From: Neorhizobium sp. JUb45
GTDB lineage: Bacteria > Pseudomonadota > Alphaproteobacteria > Rhizobiales > Rhizobiaceae
Assembly (NCBI RefSeq): GCF_004343585.1
Contig: NZ_SLYW01000012.1
Coordinates: 1-64,000, forward strand
Direction of reading: 5' to 3'
Length of the DNA stretch: 64,000 nt
The notes under the pieces are model-generated. The model ran no database searches. It was not told where the DNA came from and saw only the letters and a list, made by a program, of their open reading frames with translations. Shown here one piece after another: positions 8,268-16,750 of the stretch. A program made the position numbers and the translations under genes. How positions within the stretch are numbered: position 1 is the first letter of the stretch; each line of letters starts with the position of its first letter.

Positions 8268-9854
8268 TCATTTTTTTTTCTTCTTTTTCCCGGATGAAAC
8301 GATGAGATCGCGGTACTCGTCCATGTCGCCTTCGAATGTGGTAACGGTGCCGTTGTTGACGAGCCACAGGCGGTCGACTGTCGCTTCGATCAGATGGCGG
8401 TCATGCGAGATCAGGATCACGGCACCGTCATAATCGTTCAGCGCTTCGATCAGCGCACGACGGCTGTCGATGTCCAGATGGTTGGTCGGTTCGTCGAGGA
8501 TCAGCAGGTTCGGCGCATGGAATGCCGCCAGACCCATCAGCAGACGAGCCTTTTCACCGCCGGACAAATCCTTGGCAGCAGTCGCCATTTTTTCGGTGGC
8601 AAGTCCCATCTGTGCCACGCGGGCACGCACCTTGGCTTCCGGCGCCTGCGGCATCAGTTTACGCACATGCTCGATAGCGGATTCTTCAGGCACGAGATCG
8701 TCCAGCTGGTGCTGGGCAAAAAAGCCGATCTTCAGCGAAGGGGCTATCCGCAGATCGCCGGTTTCGGGTGCAAGACGGCCGGAGATGAACTTGGCAAAGG
8801 TCGACTTGCCGTTGCCATTGGAACCCAGCAGCGCAATTCGGTCATCGTTGTCGATACGCAGATTGATGCCCTTGAGAATGGGATTGCCTGGTTCGTAACC
8901 GACGGAACCACCATCGATGGCGATGATCGGCGAGGCAGGCTGCTTTGCCGGTTCCGGAAAGGTTATGGGCTGAACGTGATCTTCGATGACCGAAGATACC
9001 GTACCCATGCGTTCCAGCGCCTTGACGCGTGATTGTGCCTGTTTGGCCTTGGATGCCTTGGCCTTGAAGCGGTCGATGAAACTCTGCAGATGCTTGCGCG
9101 CTGCATCGTTCTTGACCTTTGCCTTGGTTTGTAATTCGTCGTTTTCGGCCTTCTGGCGCACGAACTGGTCGTAACCGCCGCGATAGAAGGTCAGCTTCTT
9201 CTGGTCGAGATGGACAATGGCATTGACGGCGTTGTTCAACAGGTCGCGGTCATGGCTGATGATGATGACCGTGTAAGGGTAACGGCGGATGTAATCCTCA
9301 AGCCAGAGCGTGCCTTCAAGGTCGAGATAATTGGTCGGTTCGTCGAGCAGCAGCAGGTCAGGTTCGGAAAACAGCACCGATGCCAGTGCCACGCGCATGC
9401 GCCAGCCGCCTGAAAAGGACGATGCCGGGCGAAGCTGGGCTTCCTGGTTAAAACCGAGGCCGGCCAGAATGCTGGATGCACGCGCTTCTGCCGAGTGCGC
9501 ATCGATGTCGATCAGCCGCATCTGAATATCGGCGATGCGTTCCGGGTCGGTTGCTGTTTCCGACTCCAGCATCAGCGCGGCGCGTTCCTTGTCGGCCGCC
9601 ATGACGATCTCGATGAGACTGTCTTCGGTACCGGGAGCTTCCTGCGCTACCTGCCCGATCCTGGCATTCTTGGGGATAGACACCGAGCCGCTTTCGGCGC
9701 CGTGGTGCCCGGTGATGACTTTGAACAGGGTGGATTTTCCCGCGCCATTTCGGCCAACAAGGCCAGCCTTGGTGCCGCTTGGAAGCGTTACATTGGCCTT
9801 ATCAAGGAGAAGACGGCCGGCGATGCGGGTGGAAAGATCGGAGATTGAAATCAT
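8268..9854 (-). CDS. ABC-F family ATPase (ribosome-associated type, duplicated ATP-binding cassettes)
   Basis: A 528-residue soluble protein with two ABC cassettes and no membrane segments. First cassette: Walker A GRNGAGKST, signature FSGGWRMRVALA, Walker B LLLLDEPTNYLD. Second: GSNGNGKST, LSGGEKARLLMG, LLILDEPTNHLD. The Lys-rich linker after the first cassette is the usual ABC-F interdomain region. Such proteins act on stalled ribosomes or translation initiation (EttA/YbiT/Uup group). ATG 9854 starts directly at MISISDLSTRIAG, the family N-terminus. The gene ends in a poly-lysine tail (KKKKKK) encoded by an A-rich run, shorter than the C-terminal extensions of some relatives. It is not functionally linked to its neighbours. 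Confidence 0.93.
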   Translation of the reverse strand: MISISDLSTRIAGRLLLDKANVTLPSGTKAGLVGRNGAGKSTLFKVITGHHGAESGSVSIPKNARIGQVAQEAPGTEDSLIEIVMAADKERAALMLESETATDPERIADIQMRLIDIDAHSAEARASSILAGLGFNQEAQLRPASSFSGGWRMRVALASVLFSEPDLLLLDEPTNYLDLEGTLWLEDYIRRYPYTVIIISHDRDLLNNAVNAIVHLDQKKLTFYRGGYDQFVRQKAENDELQTKAKVKNDAARKHLQSFIDRFKAKASKAKQAQSRVKALERMGTVSSVIEDHVQPITFPEPAKQPASPIIAIDGGSVGYEPGNPILKGINLRIDNDDRIALLGSNGNGKSTFAKFISGRLAPETGDLRIAPSLKIGFFAQHQLDDLVPEESAIEHVRKLMPQAPEAKVRARVAQMGLATEKMATAAKDLSGGEKARLLMGLAAFHAPNLLILDEPTNHLDIDSRRALIEALNDYDGAVILISHDRHLIEATVDRLWLVNNGTVTTFEGDMDEYRDLIVSSGKKKKKK

Positions 9855-10021
9855 TGCGCCGTCTTGGGCAAAGTCTTCCCTGATAGCAAGCGCGGTCGAT
9901 GAATGGCCGATGCCCATCGGGAAAAGCGATGGCGGTGGATGCTGCGCTGCAACACTGCCTTGGTCGCCAATCTCCATCAAGTCGCTGCTGCAGATTTTCA
10001 GTATTTTCGACAAGAGGTTTC

Positions 10022-10560
10022 CTAATACCGCAAATCCGGCAGTCCGCGATCGCGAAACCTATGGGGCCAGATTTTGCGATAGATGCCGACCAATCTGCCG
10101 CGTGAGGAGGGTGAAGCAAAGCCGTCCGGCAGACCGTTTTCGAGTTCGCAAAACACCTTCCTTTTGGTGGCATGGCCATCATCATCGACATTGAAGGCAC
10201 GGAAATGGCGCGGGCGCCGGTGTCGTGACTTGAGGACGAACCCGCGACGTGGAGCGTTTTTCGTCCGGAGAAAAGGCAAGCCCGTTGGGCTGACCGAAAT
10301 CGGTGATCACCGCGTCGAGTTTTCCGCTTGCCGGATCGAGCCGATAGACGTTGCGGGTCGCCTGCTCCGGTTCGGCACTATAGCCCTCTTAGTCCGACTT
10401 GATACCGTAAGTGGGATCGGTGAACCACACGCTGCCATCGCATCTGACGACGTCGTCGTTCGGCGAATTCAGGCGTTTGCCCTGAAAACTGTCGGCCAGA
10501 ACGGTTATCGAGCCATCGATCTCGGCGCAGGTGACGTGTCGGCCGGCAGAACGCGTCCTT
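10022..10560 (-). pseudogene. Decayed SMP-30/gluconolactonase-like gene
   Basis: On the minus strand, DGSITVLADSFQGKRLNSPN and WFTDPTYGIKSD match the core of the SMP-30/gluconolactonase/LRE family. The frame then meets TAA (10389-10391), but reading on gives EGYSAEPEQATRNVYRLDP and ITDFGQPNGLAFSPDEK, still in family register. After that a frameshift leads to HFRAFNVDDDGHATKRKVFC and ENGLPDGF, and the C-terminus is unrecognisable. The N-terminal ~80 residues are missing, and the remnant begins at the stop of the DUF1028 gene. At least one nonsense change, one frameshift and a 5' deletion make it non-functional. It was probably a lactonase belonging to the neighbouring catabolic set. Confidence 0.8.
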
Positions 10561-10561
10561 C

Positions 10562-11239
10562 CTACTCGTCGCCAGGTACGCCGTATGAGGGAGCGGCCAA
10601 AGGGTTTACCGCACGTGTCACGTAATCCGCGGCCTGCGGCTTGTAGACATCCCATGCGCGTGCCACCGCTGCGATCGGACAACCCTCATCCAACCAGTCG
10701 ATGCGCAGTTCGGCATAAGGCCAGCTTTCCTTGTCGACGATCAGCAGGCCCGCAGAACGAACGGGCCCCGCTTCACCACCTGCATCGACGGCGGCCTTGA
10801 GCGCAGCGATGAGGCGGTCACCCAGGGTACCTGTCGTGGCTTTGAACGTATCGATCATCGCCTGCGGTACGCCATCATTGGCGAGAAGGTTGCCGGCGGC
10901 AACACATTGACTGCCGGTGGCCGAAGTCCAGATGCCGAGGGCGTTGGGGCCTGAATGGATGGCGGTCCCGCCCTGTATATCCACCGCCAGCAACTGGCGA
11001 TAGCCGGGGAAATCATCACTCTGTTGCGCCGTGGTGACGGCGTCCGCCGCGCCTGCGCCCTTGGCAAGCTCGTCGAGCATTTTTGGGCCGAGCGCAGGAT
11101 TGGTCACGTTCTGGGTCGCAACCGCACCGATGCCGGCACGTGCCCATGCGCAGCGGGCAGCGACAGCAGGCGAGGAAGAGGAAATCGCCACGCCGAACTG
11201 GCCGGACTGCTCGCAGCGAGCAACGATTGAGAAGGTCAT
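10562..11239 (-). CDS. DUF1028 domain protein (predicted Ntn-hydrolase fold)
   Basis: A 225-residue DUF1028 protein. It starts MTFSIVARCE, as most members do, with the Thr after the initiator Met as the presumed Ntn nucleophile. GVAISSSSPAVAARC and IGAVATQNVTNPALGP are the conserved blocks. The family is annotated as Ntn-hydrolase-like, but its reaction is not established to my knowledge. It lies downstream of RidA and the flavin monooxygenase on the same strand, a common pairing, so it probably hydrolyses an intermediate in the same pathway. It has a clean ATG and no sign of decay, unlike the SMP-30 remnant beyond it. Confidence 0.9.
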   Translation of the reverse strand: MTFSIVARCEQSGQFGVAISSSSPAVAARCAWARAGIGAVATQNVTNPALGPKMLDELAKGAGAADAVTTAQQSDDFPGYRQLLAVDIQGGTAIHSGPNALGIWTSATGSQCVAAGNLLANDGVPQAMIDTFKATTGTLGDRLIAALKAAVDAGGEAGPVRSAGLLIVDKESWPYAELRIDWLDEGCPIAAVARAWDVYKPQAADYVTRAVNPLAAPSYGVPGDE

Positions 11240-11329
11240 GGGAACTCCTGTGTCAGGACGGTGTGGCTATGTTTACGGTCGACTGATCGCGATCGGCCCG
11301 CAGCTGCCGGCCGATCGCTTCGAAAACGA

Positions 11330-11743
11330 TCAGTCCGGGATGACAGCCGTCGCGTCGATCTCGACCAGCCATTCCGGCCGGGCCAACGCCACGACGACGA
11401 GGCCCGTGCAGACCGGGAAGACGCCTTTGATATATTCGCCCATCGTGCGGTAAACCGCCTCGCGATGGCGAACATCGGTCAGATAGACGACCAGCTTGGT
11501 GACATGCTCCATCTGGCCGCCGGATTCCTGCACCAGCTGGCGGATGTTCTGCATCACCTTGTGTGTCTGTTCGACCGGATCATGGCTGCCGATGTTCTTG
11601 GCGGTGTCGAGATCCTGCGGGCACTGGCCTCGCAGGAAGATCATCGTGCCGCGCGCGACGACGGCCTGGCAGAGGTCATTGTCGAGATTCTGCTCGGGAT
11701 AGGTTTCCTTGGTGTTGAACTTGCGAATGCGCGTATGTGCCAT
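11330..11743 (-). CDS. RidA/YjgF family protein (enamine/imine deaminase-like)
   Basis: A 137-residue RidA-superfamily protein. RidA members hydrolyse reactive enamine/imine intermediates; more distant subfamilies have other deaminase roles. QNIRQLVQESGGQMEHVTKL and the C-terminal RPEWLVEIDATAVIP are the typical trimer-interface and active-site blocks, although the canonical Arg of RidA (usually in a CxRxxVQ context) is not obvious, so this is probably not subfamily RidA proper. ATG 11743 follows a strong GGAGACAAGA ribosome site, which decides the start against two upstream ATGs. It lies 54 bases after the monooxygenase gene. Confidence 0.9.
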   Translation of the reverse strand: MAHTRIRKFNTKETYPEQNLDNDLCQAVVARGTMIFLRGQCPQDLDTAKNIGSHDPVEQTHKVMQNIRQLVQESGGQMEHVTKLVVYLTDVRHREAVYRTMGEYIKGVFPVCTGLVVVALARPEWLVEIDATAVIPD

Positions 11744-11797
11744 TCTTGTCTCCATCGGATTATTCATGGAAGATGCCGGTCGATCTCTGTCGGTATC

Positions 11798-13048
11798 TCA
11801 GGATTGCGGCGCGTAGGCGAGGTAGGTGTCCTGGATGAGGATGTGGTCGGCCACGTGCTTGGCATCGTGCCAGACCCCCCAGATGAAGCTGGAGCCACGA
11901 CCGGACAGCCAGGGCAGGCCGAGGAAATAGATGCCTTTTTCAGCCGTGACGCCCCGCTGTTGCTTCGGGCGGCCAGCTTCATCGAAGGCATCGACCTTCA
12001 GCCAGCTGTAATCGGAAACAAAACCCGTCGCCCAGATGATCGTGGTGACGCCAGCTTCGCCAAGGTTGAGTTCGCGCAACGGATTGGTGACACAATCGAC
12101 CTGCGGACCAAGCACCCGTGCCTCCGGCTCCTGCGCAAGGTCAAGGCCGTTGCGAGCAACGAAGGCATCCGCCTCGTCAAGCAGCGACAGATAGTTCTGG
12201 TCGCCTCGGTCGAGATTACGGGCAAGATCGTCAGCGAAGGAAAGCGATCCGTCACGGTAAGCGCCGGTCATGCCGGCCAGCACCATGCCCTGTGCCGCCA
12301 GGCGACGGAAATCGATGGTCTTGCCGCCATGCGCGCCGCTGACAGCAATGGTGACATGTTCCGAACCTGGGGCCTGCGCCTGCGCATCCCACTTCCCGAG
12401 CACGCCGAGCCACCAGACGAAATCGCGGCCACGATAGGCGCGAGGCGGGCGGTCGTGCGGGCCGACGGACAGATAGACCTTGCGGCCGGAAAGCATGAGT
12501 TCTTCGGCGATCTGGACGCCGGAGGAACCGGCGCCAACCACCAGAACAGCACCTTCGGCGAGCTGGGCAGGGTTACGGTACTCGCTCGAATGCATTTGCG
12601 TGACGCCGGCATCTGCGGGCACGATCGACGGAATGCTTGGCTTCTGGAACGGGCCGGTGGCCGCAACGACATTGAGGGCTTCGATCACACCATTCGACGT
12701 TTCGACGCGGAAACCGGGGCGGTCTTCAAGACGCTCGACCTTGGTGACATCGACACCGCAGCGGATCGGCGCCTTGTGCATGCCGGCATAGGCCTCGAAA
12801 TAGTCTGCGACACCTTCCTTCGGCACGAATGCATCCGGGTGGCCGGGAAAATCCATGCCGGGAAAACGGTCGTGCCATGCGGGGCCGTTGGCAACCAGCG
12901 AATCCCACCGCATCGAACGCCAGCGCTCGGCAATGCGTCCGCGCTCGAGCACGAGGTAATCGACGCCGTTGCGGCTCAGATGTTCGCTCATGGCCACACC
13001 TGCCTGGCCGGCTCCGACCACCAGCGTATGGATCTTCTCGACTGACAT
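11798..13048 (-). CDS. Flavin-dependent monooxygenase (FMO-like NAD(P)/FAD oxidoreductase)
   Basis: A 416-residue single-component flavoprotein. The FAD-binding Rossmann motif is VVGAGQAGVAMSEHLSRNG near residue 10, and the NADPH-binding motif VVGAGSSGVQIAEELMLSG near residue 168. The conserved ATGF block follows (IIWATGFVSDYSWL). It belongs to the class B/FMO-like group that oxygenates amines, sulfides or ketones. It is the first gene of a unit with RidA and DUF1028, divergent from a LysR regulator that probably controls it. It is paralogous to the Nit1C oxidoreductase at 30772-32046. The substrate is unknown; an N-oxidation feeding RidA is inference. Confidence 0.9.
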   Translation of the reverse strand: MSVEKIHTLVVGAGQAGVAMSEHLSRNGVDYLVLERGRIAERWRSMRWDSLVANGPAWHDRFPGMDFPGHPDAFVPKEGVADYFEAYAGMHKAPIRCGVDVTKVERLEDRPGFRVETSNGVIEALNVVAATGPFQKPSIPSIVPADAGVTQMHSSEYRNPAQLAEGAVLVVGAGSSGVQIAEELMLSGRKVYLSVGPHDRPPRAYRGRDFVWWLGVLGKWDAQAQAPGSEHVTIAVSGAHGGKTIDFRRLAAQGMVLAGMTGAYRDGSLSFADDLARNLDRGDQNYLSLLDEADAFVARNGLDLAQEPEARVLGPQVDCVTNPLRELNLGEAGVTTIIWATGFVSDYSWLKVDAFDEAGRPKQQRGVTAEKGIYFLGLPWLSGRGSSFIWGVWHDAKHVADHILIQDTYLAYAPQS

Positions 13049-13252
13049 GCTCTCGCCCTTTTCTTTTTCGCCACGACCCGCCGATCGGCGTCAGCTGTCA
13101 TTCCGCTCTAACGAACGGTTGGCATTCGGAAAATTACGATTTGCTGCAGCACTGGTTAGGATTGCCGAAAGCAGGGCGGGAGCGCCTCGTGAAGCGCCGT
13201 TAAGCAAAACCGGCGGCAACAGAATATTTACTTTTTAGCAAACCGCAAATAG

Positions 13253-13268
13253 TAAGCTGGCTTGCTTA
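13253..13268. promoter_or_regulatory. Candidate LysR operator in the divergent promoter region
   Basis: TAAGC-TGGCTT-GCTTA is a dyad with 5-bp arms, in the 284-bp space between the monooxygenase (minus) and LysR gene (plus), about 65 bases before the latter. It is a T-N14-A dyad, slightly wider than the common T-N11-A LysR half-site. Placement is right; the assignment is inference. Confidence 0.35.
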
Positions 13269-13332
13269 GCCTCGCATAGGCATGGGCACACCCGTCGGCC
13301 TTCGTGCCTGACATACGGCATCAGGGCCCCAC

Positions 13333-14286
13333 ATGCGTTTCACTTTGCGTCAGCTCGAATATTTCATCGCCACCGCCGAAGCCGGCTCCATCACGCTTGC
13401 ATCGGATCGCATTCGCGTTTCGCAGCCGTCGATCTCAACCGCAATCTCGCAGCTGGAAATCGAGCTCAACACCCAGCTTTTCCTGAGGCGCCATGCACAG
13501 GGCCTGTCGCTGACGCCGGCCGGGCAAAAACTGTTGTTGCAGGCAAAGGCTGTGATCGAGCAGGTGCAGAACCTCTACACGGCCGCTTCCGAGGCGACGG
13601 ACCAGATCCGCGGGACCCTGTCGCTGGGCTGTCTATTGACCTTCGCGCCAATGTTGCTGCCGGAAGTCAGCCAGAGTTTCAAGGCCGCCTATCCCGGCGT
13701 GACCGTTCGGCCCACGGTCGCCGATCATCGGACGCTGCTGACCAAGCTGGAGCGTGCAGAACTGGATATCGCGCTTTCCTACGATCTTCTGGTACCGGAA
13801 GGGTTCGAGTTTACCCCGCTTGCCGAACTGCCGCCTTACGTTCAGGTCGCGGAAACCGACCCGCTGGCGGAGCGTTCGGCGATTTCCCTTGCCGAGCTGG
13901 AGGCACACGAGTTCATCCTTCTCGATCTGCCGTTGTCTCGTGATTATTTTCTGGGACTTTTCGCGGCGGCTGGCGCCACGCCAAACATCGTCGCGCAGAT
14001 CCAGCACCAGGAAGTCATCCGTACGATGGTCGCCAGCCGCTATGGTTATACGCTCGCCAATGTTCGCCCCAAGAACAAGGCGGCGCTGGATGGAAGGCGG
14101 CTCGTCAGTCTGCGCCTCTCGGGTGAACACAAGCCGATGCGTATCGGCCTGATCCGTGTTGGGCAGCAGGTCTCGACACGGATGGTGCGGACCTTCGAAA
14201 CGCATTGCGCCAACCTCATTTCCGATAACTACGTGCCGGGCATGGAGGCGCCGATCCTCAACCTGCGCCGCACCGGCAATGCCTAG
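13333..14286 (+). CDS. LysR-family transcriptional regulator
   Basis: A 317-residue LysR regulator. The N-terminal winged helix-turn-helix reads MRFTLRQLEYFIATAEAGSI then ASDRIRVSQPSISTAISQLE. The effector-binding domain starts near residue 90 (IRGTLSLGCLLTFAPMLLPE). It is divergent from the monooxygenase/RidA/DUF1028 unit and upstream of the GH3-deacylase-transporter unit in its own direction, so it is placed to govern both arms. The effector is not predictable from sequence. Confidence 0.93.
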   Translation: MRFTLRQLEYFIATAEAGSITLASDRIRVSQPSISTAISQLEIELNTQLFLRRHAQGLSLTPAGQKLLLQAKAVIEQVQNLYTAASEATDQIRGTLSLGCLLTFAPMLLPEVSQSFKAAYPGVTVRPTVADHRTLLTKLERAELDIALSYDLLVPEGFEFTPLAELPPYVQVAETDPLAERSAISLAELEAHEFILLDLPLSRDYFLGLFAAAGATPNIVAQIQHQEVIRTMVASRYGYTLANVRPKNKAALDGRRLVSLRLSGEHKPMRIGLIRVGQQVSTRMVRTFETHCANLISDNYVPGMEAPILNLRRTGNA

Positions 14287-14407
14287 GCTCGCTTTTTTCA
14301 AAGCACCAGTTTCGAATATCCTATTTTTCTTTTTGATCGTCGGCTGACAGTGTGCGCGCCAAACGCCGCCTGACCAGTGCGGTGAGTGCCGCATTACGGA
14401 GTCGAGA

Positions 14408-16750
14408 ATGCACGAGAAGACCAAGTCCGCAGACCAGGCAATCACATTGATCGTCGAGGCGATGACCAATCAGGAAAAGGTCGATCTGCTTTCCGGCTTC
14501 GGAATGTGGAAAACCGCAGCGGTTCCCGCGTACGGTATCAAGCCGATCGTCATGACCGACGGAACCTACGGCGTGCGCTATTCGATCCCGCAGATCGACA
14601 GCGACGAACGCGGCGGCATGGATCTCGATGCTTTTCTATCGGTGGTCAACCAGCGCGCCAGCGATGTCGCTATTGCCTGGGGTGAGATGAAGCCGGCCAC
14701 CTGCTTCCCCAATGGTTCGGCGATGGGCAACAGCTGGGACGAAGGCCTGATGCAGCGGCTGGGCGTGCTTCTCGGCCAGGAATGCCGCGCCATGGGCGTG
14801 CACCTGTTGCTTGGTCCGGGCATCAACCTGCGTCGCACACCGCTCGCCGGCCGATCCTACGAATATTATTCGGAAGATCCGCTGGTTACCGGCAAGCTGT
14901 CGGCGGCGGTTATCGAAGGCATCCAGAGCCAAGGCGTTGGCACCTCGCTGAAGCATTTTGCCTGCAATAATTCCGAAGTCGAACGCACTACGATGGACAG
15001 CGTCATCGAGGAACGCGCGCTTCGGGAAATCTATCTCAAGGGTTTCGAGATCGCCATCAAGCAATCGAAACCCTGGACGATCATGTCCTCCTATAACCGC
15101 CTCAACGGCGTGCAGGCCTCGCAGGACCCTTGGCTCCTGAACGAGGTCCTGCGCGATGACTGGGGTTTTGACGGCGTTGTCGTTTCCGACTGGCATGGCA
15201 TCAAGGATCGCCCGGTTTCGCTGATGGCCGGTGGCGATCTCGACATGCCGGAAAGCCCGCGCCGCAAGGCCGATCTTCTCGCCGCACTCGACAACGGCAG
15301 TGTCCCGGCCGAGGTGGCGAACCTGTCGTGCCAGCGCATGCTCGACATGATCGCGCGGTGCAACGAAGGTGCAAGCCAGCCTGTGCCGGTCTACACCGCC
15401 GAAGAACACCATGCCGAAGCCCGTGCAATGGCCGCCACCTCCATGGTTCTGGTGCGCAATGAAGATCTGCTGCCGATCCGGCCGGAGATAAAAACCATTC
15501 TCGTCGTCGGTCGCGACGCCGGCACGCCGGTCATCCAGGGTTCGGGTTGCGCCACAACAATCCCGACCATGGTCGATCAGCCACTGGAGCAACTGGAGCT
15601 GGCCTTGGGCGAAAATCATAGTCTGACCTTCCGCGAGGAAGCCGATGCCGATACGCTGGCACTGGCCGCCAAGGCGGATCTGGTTCTGGTCTACACCTCG
15701 ACCGAAGGGGCTTATGACGGCGAAGGTTCCGACCGCACCACGCTGGCGCTCGGCCCCGGTCAGGATGCCATGATTGCGGCGCTGGCTGCCGTGTCTGACA
15801 AGGTCGCCGTTGTGATCGCTTGCCCTGATGCCGTGGAAATGCCGTGGATCGAGGCGGTGAAGGCGGTTCTCGTCACCTTCTATTCCGGTCAGGCCATGGG
15901 TGGTGCCGTCGCCGACGTGCTGACCGGCAAGGTCAACCCGTCCGGCAAGCTTTCCGTCACTTTTCCGAAGCGTCTCGCCGATGTTCCCGGCTTCCTGCAT
16001 TATCCGGGTGAAAACGGTCGACATATCTATGGCGAAGGTATCCATGTCGGTTACCGCTCTTATGATCTGCGCGAAATTGAGCCGCTGTTCCCCTTCGGCC
16101 ACGGCCTGAGCTATACCAGCTTTGCCTATTCCGACCTGTCCGTCTCGTCATCCGAGATCGGATTGAAGGACGAAATCGCCGTCGCCTTCACCGTGACCAA
16201 TACCGGCGAACGCACCGGTGCCGAAGTGGCGCAGCTTTACCTGCAGGCACCCGGTAAACGGTTGAAGCGCTCGCCGCAGGAACTGAAGGGTTTTGCCAAG
16301 CCGATGCTGGCGCCGGGCGAGAGCAAGCGCGTCAAAATCACCCTCAAGGGTTCGGATCTGGCGATCTGGGATCCGGCACTTGGTCGCTGGGTGTTGGAAG
16401 GCGTCGAGGCCCGTCTCGTGGTCGGCGCCTCCTCGCGTGATCCGAAACTTTCCGCTGATCTGACGATCAAGCCGTCTGTCCTGCCGCATCGTCGCATCGC
16501 TTATGACACCCAACCGGCTTATGTCCTGCCGAACGCCATCGCCTGCGAGCATATCTGCGCCTATCTGACGGACCGCTGCAATATTTCGAGAGAGGATGCC
16601 ATGCGCATGCTCAATCATTGCTCGAACTCGTTCTTTGGAATTTTCACCTCGCTCGAGCGCCGTCTCCGCGTTTCCATTCCCGAAGCCGAGGTTGCCGGTC
16701 TCGTTGCCGAGATCAACGCGGCGATGGACGAGGCGGAGAAAAGACTGTGA
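14408..16750 (+). CDS. Glycoside hydrolase family 3 beta-glucosidase-like enzyme with extra C-terminal domain
   Basis: A 780-residue GH3 enzyme. The (beta/alpha)8 domain includes GINLRRTPLAGRSYEYYSED, KHFACNNSE and GFDGVVVSDWHG, in which Asp261 is the expected catalytic nucleophile. The alpha/beta sandwich and fibronectin-III-like domain (PLFPFGHGLSYTSFAY, then VTNTGERTGAEVAQLYL) follow to about residue 690. The last ~90 residues (helical, from LPHRRIAYDTQP to AEKRL) are beyond the usual GH3 end. No signal peptide is seen, so the enzyme is probably cytoplasmic and acts on an imported glycoside. Its stop overlaps the next gene by 4 bases, showing translational coupling. Confidence 0.92.
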   Translation: MHEKTKSADQAITLIVEAMTNQEKVDLLSGFGMWKTAAVPAYGIKPIVMTDGTYGVRYSIPQIDSDERGGMDLDAFLSVVNQRASDVAIAWGEMKPATCFPNGSAMGNSWDEGLMQRLGVLLGQECRAMGVHLLLGPGINLRRTPLAGRSYEYYSEDPLVTGKLSAAVIEGIQSQGVGTSLKHFACNNSEVERTTMDSVIEERALREIYLKGFEIAIKQSKPWTIMSSYNRLNGVQASQDPWLLNEVLRDDWGFDGVVVSDWHGIKDRPVSLMAGGDLDMPESPRRKADLLAALDNGSVPAEVANLSCQRMLDMIARCNEGASQPVPVYTAEEHHAEARAMAATSMVLVRNEDLLPIRPEIKTILVVGRDAGTPVIQGSGCATTIPTMVDQPLEQLELALGENHSLTFREEADADTLALAAKADLVLVYTSTEGAYDGEGSDRTTLALGPGQDAMIAALAAVSDKVAVVIACPDAVEMPWIEAVKAVLVTFYSGQAMGGAVADVLTGKVNPSGKLSVTFPKRLADVPGFLHYPGENGRHIYGEGIHVGYRSYDLREIEPLFPFGHGLSYTSFAYSDLSVSSSEIGLKDEIAVAFTVTNTGERTGAEVAQLYLQAPGKRLKRSPQELKGFAKPMLAPGESKRVKITLKGSDLAIWDPALGRWVLEGVEARLVVGASSRDPKLSADLTIKPSVLPHRRIAYDTQPAYVLPNAIACEHICAYLTDRCNISREDAMRMLNHCSNSFFGIFTSLERRLRVSIPEAEVAGLVAEINAAMDEAEKRL

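Noticed and set aside
14636..16102. A 488-codon open frame on the minus strand
   Set aside because: It is antisense to the GH3 gene, whose domains are all recognisable; the shadow has no motifs.
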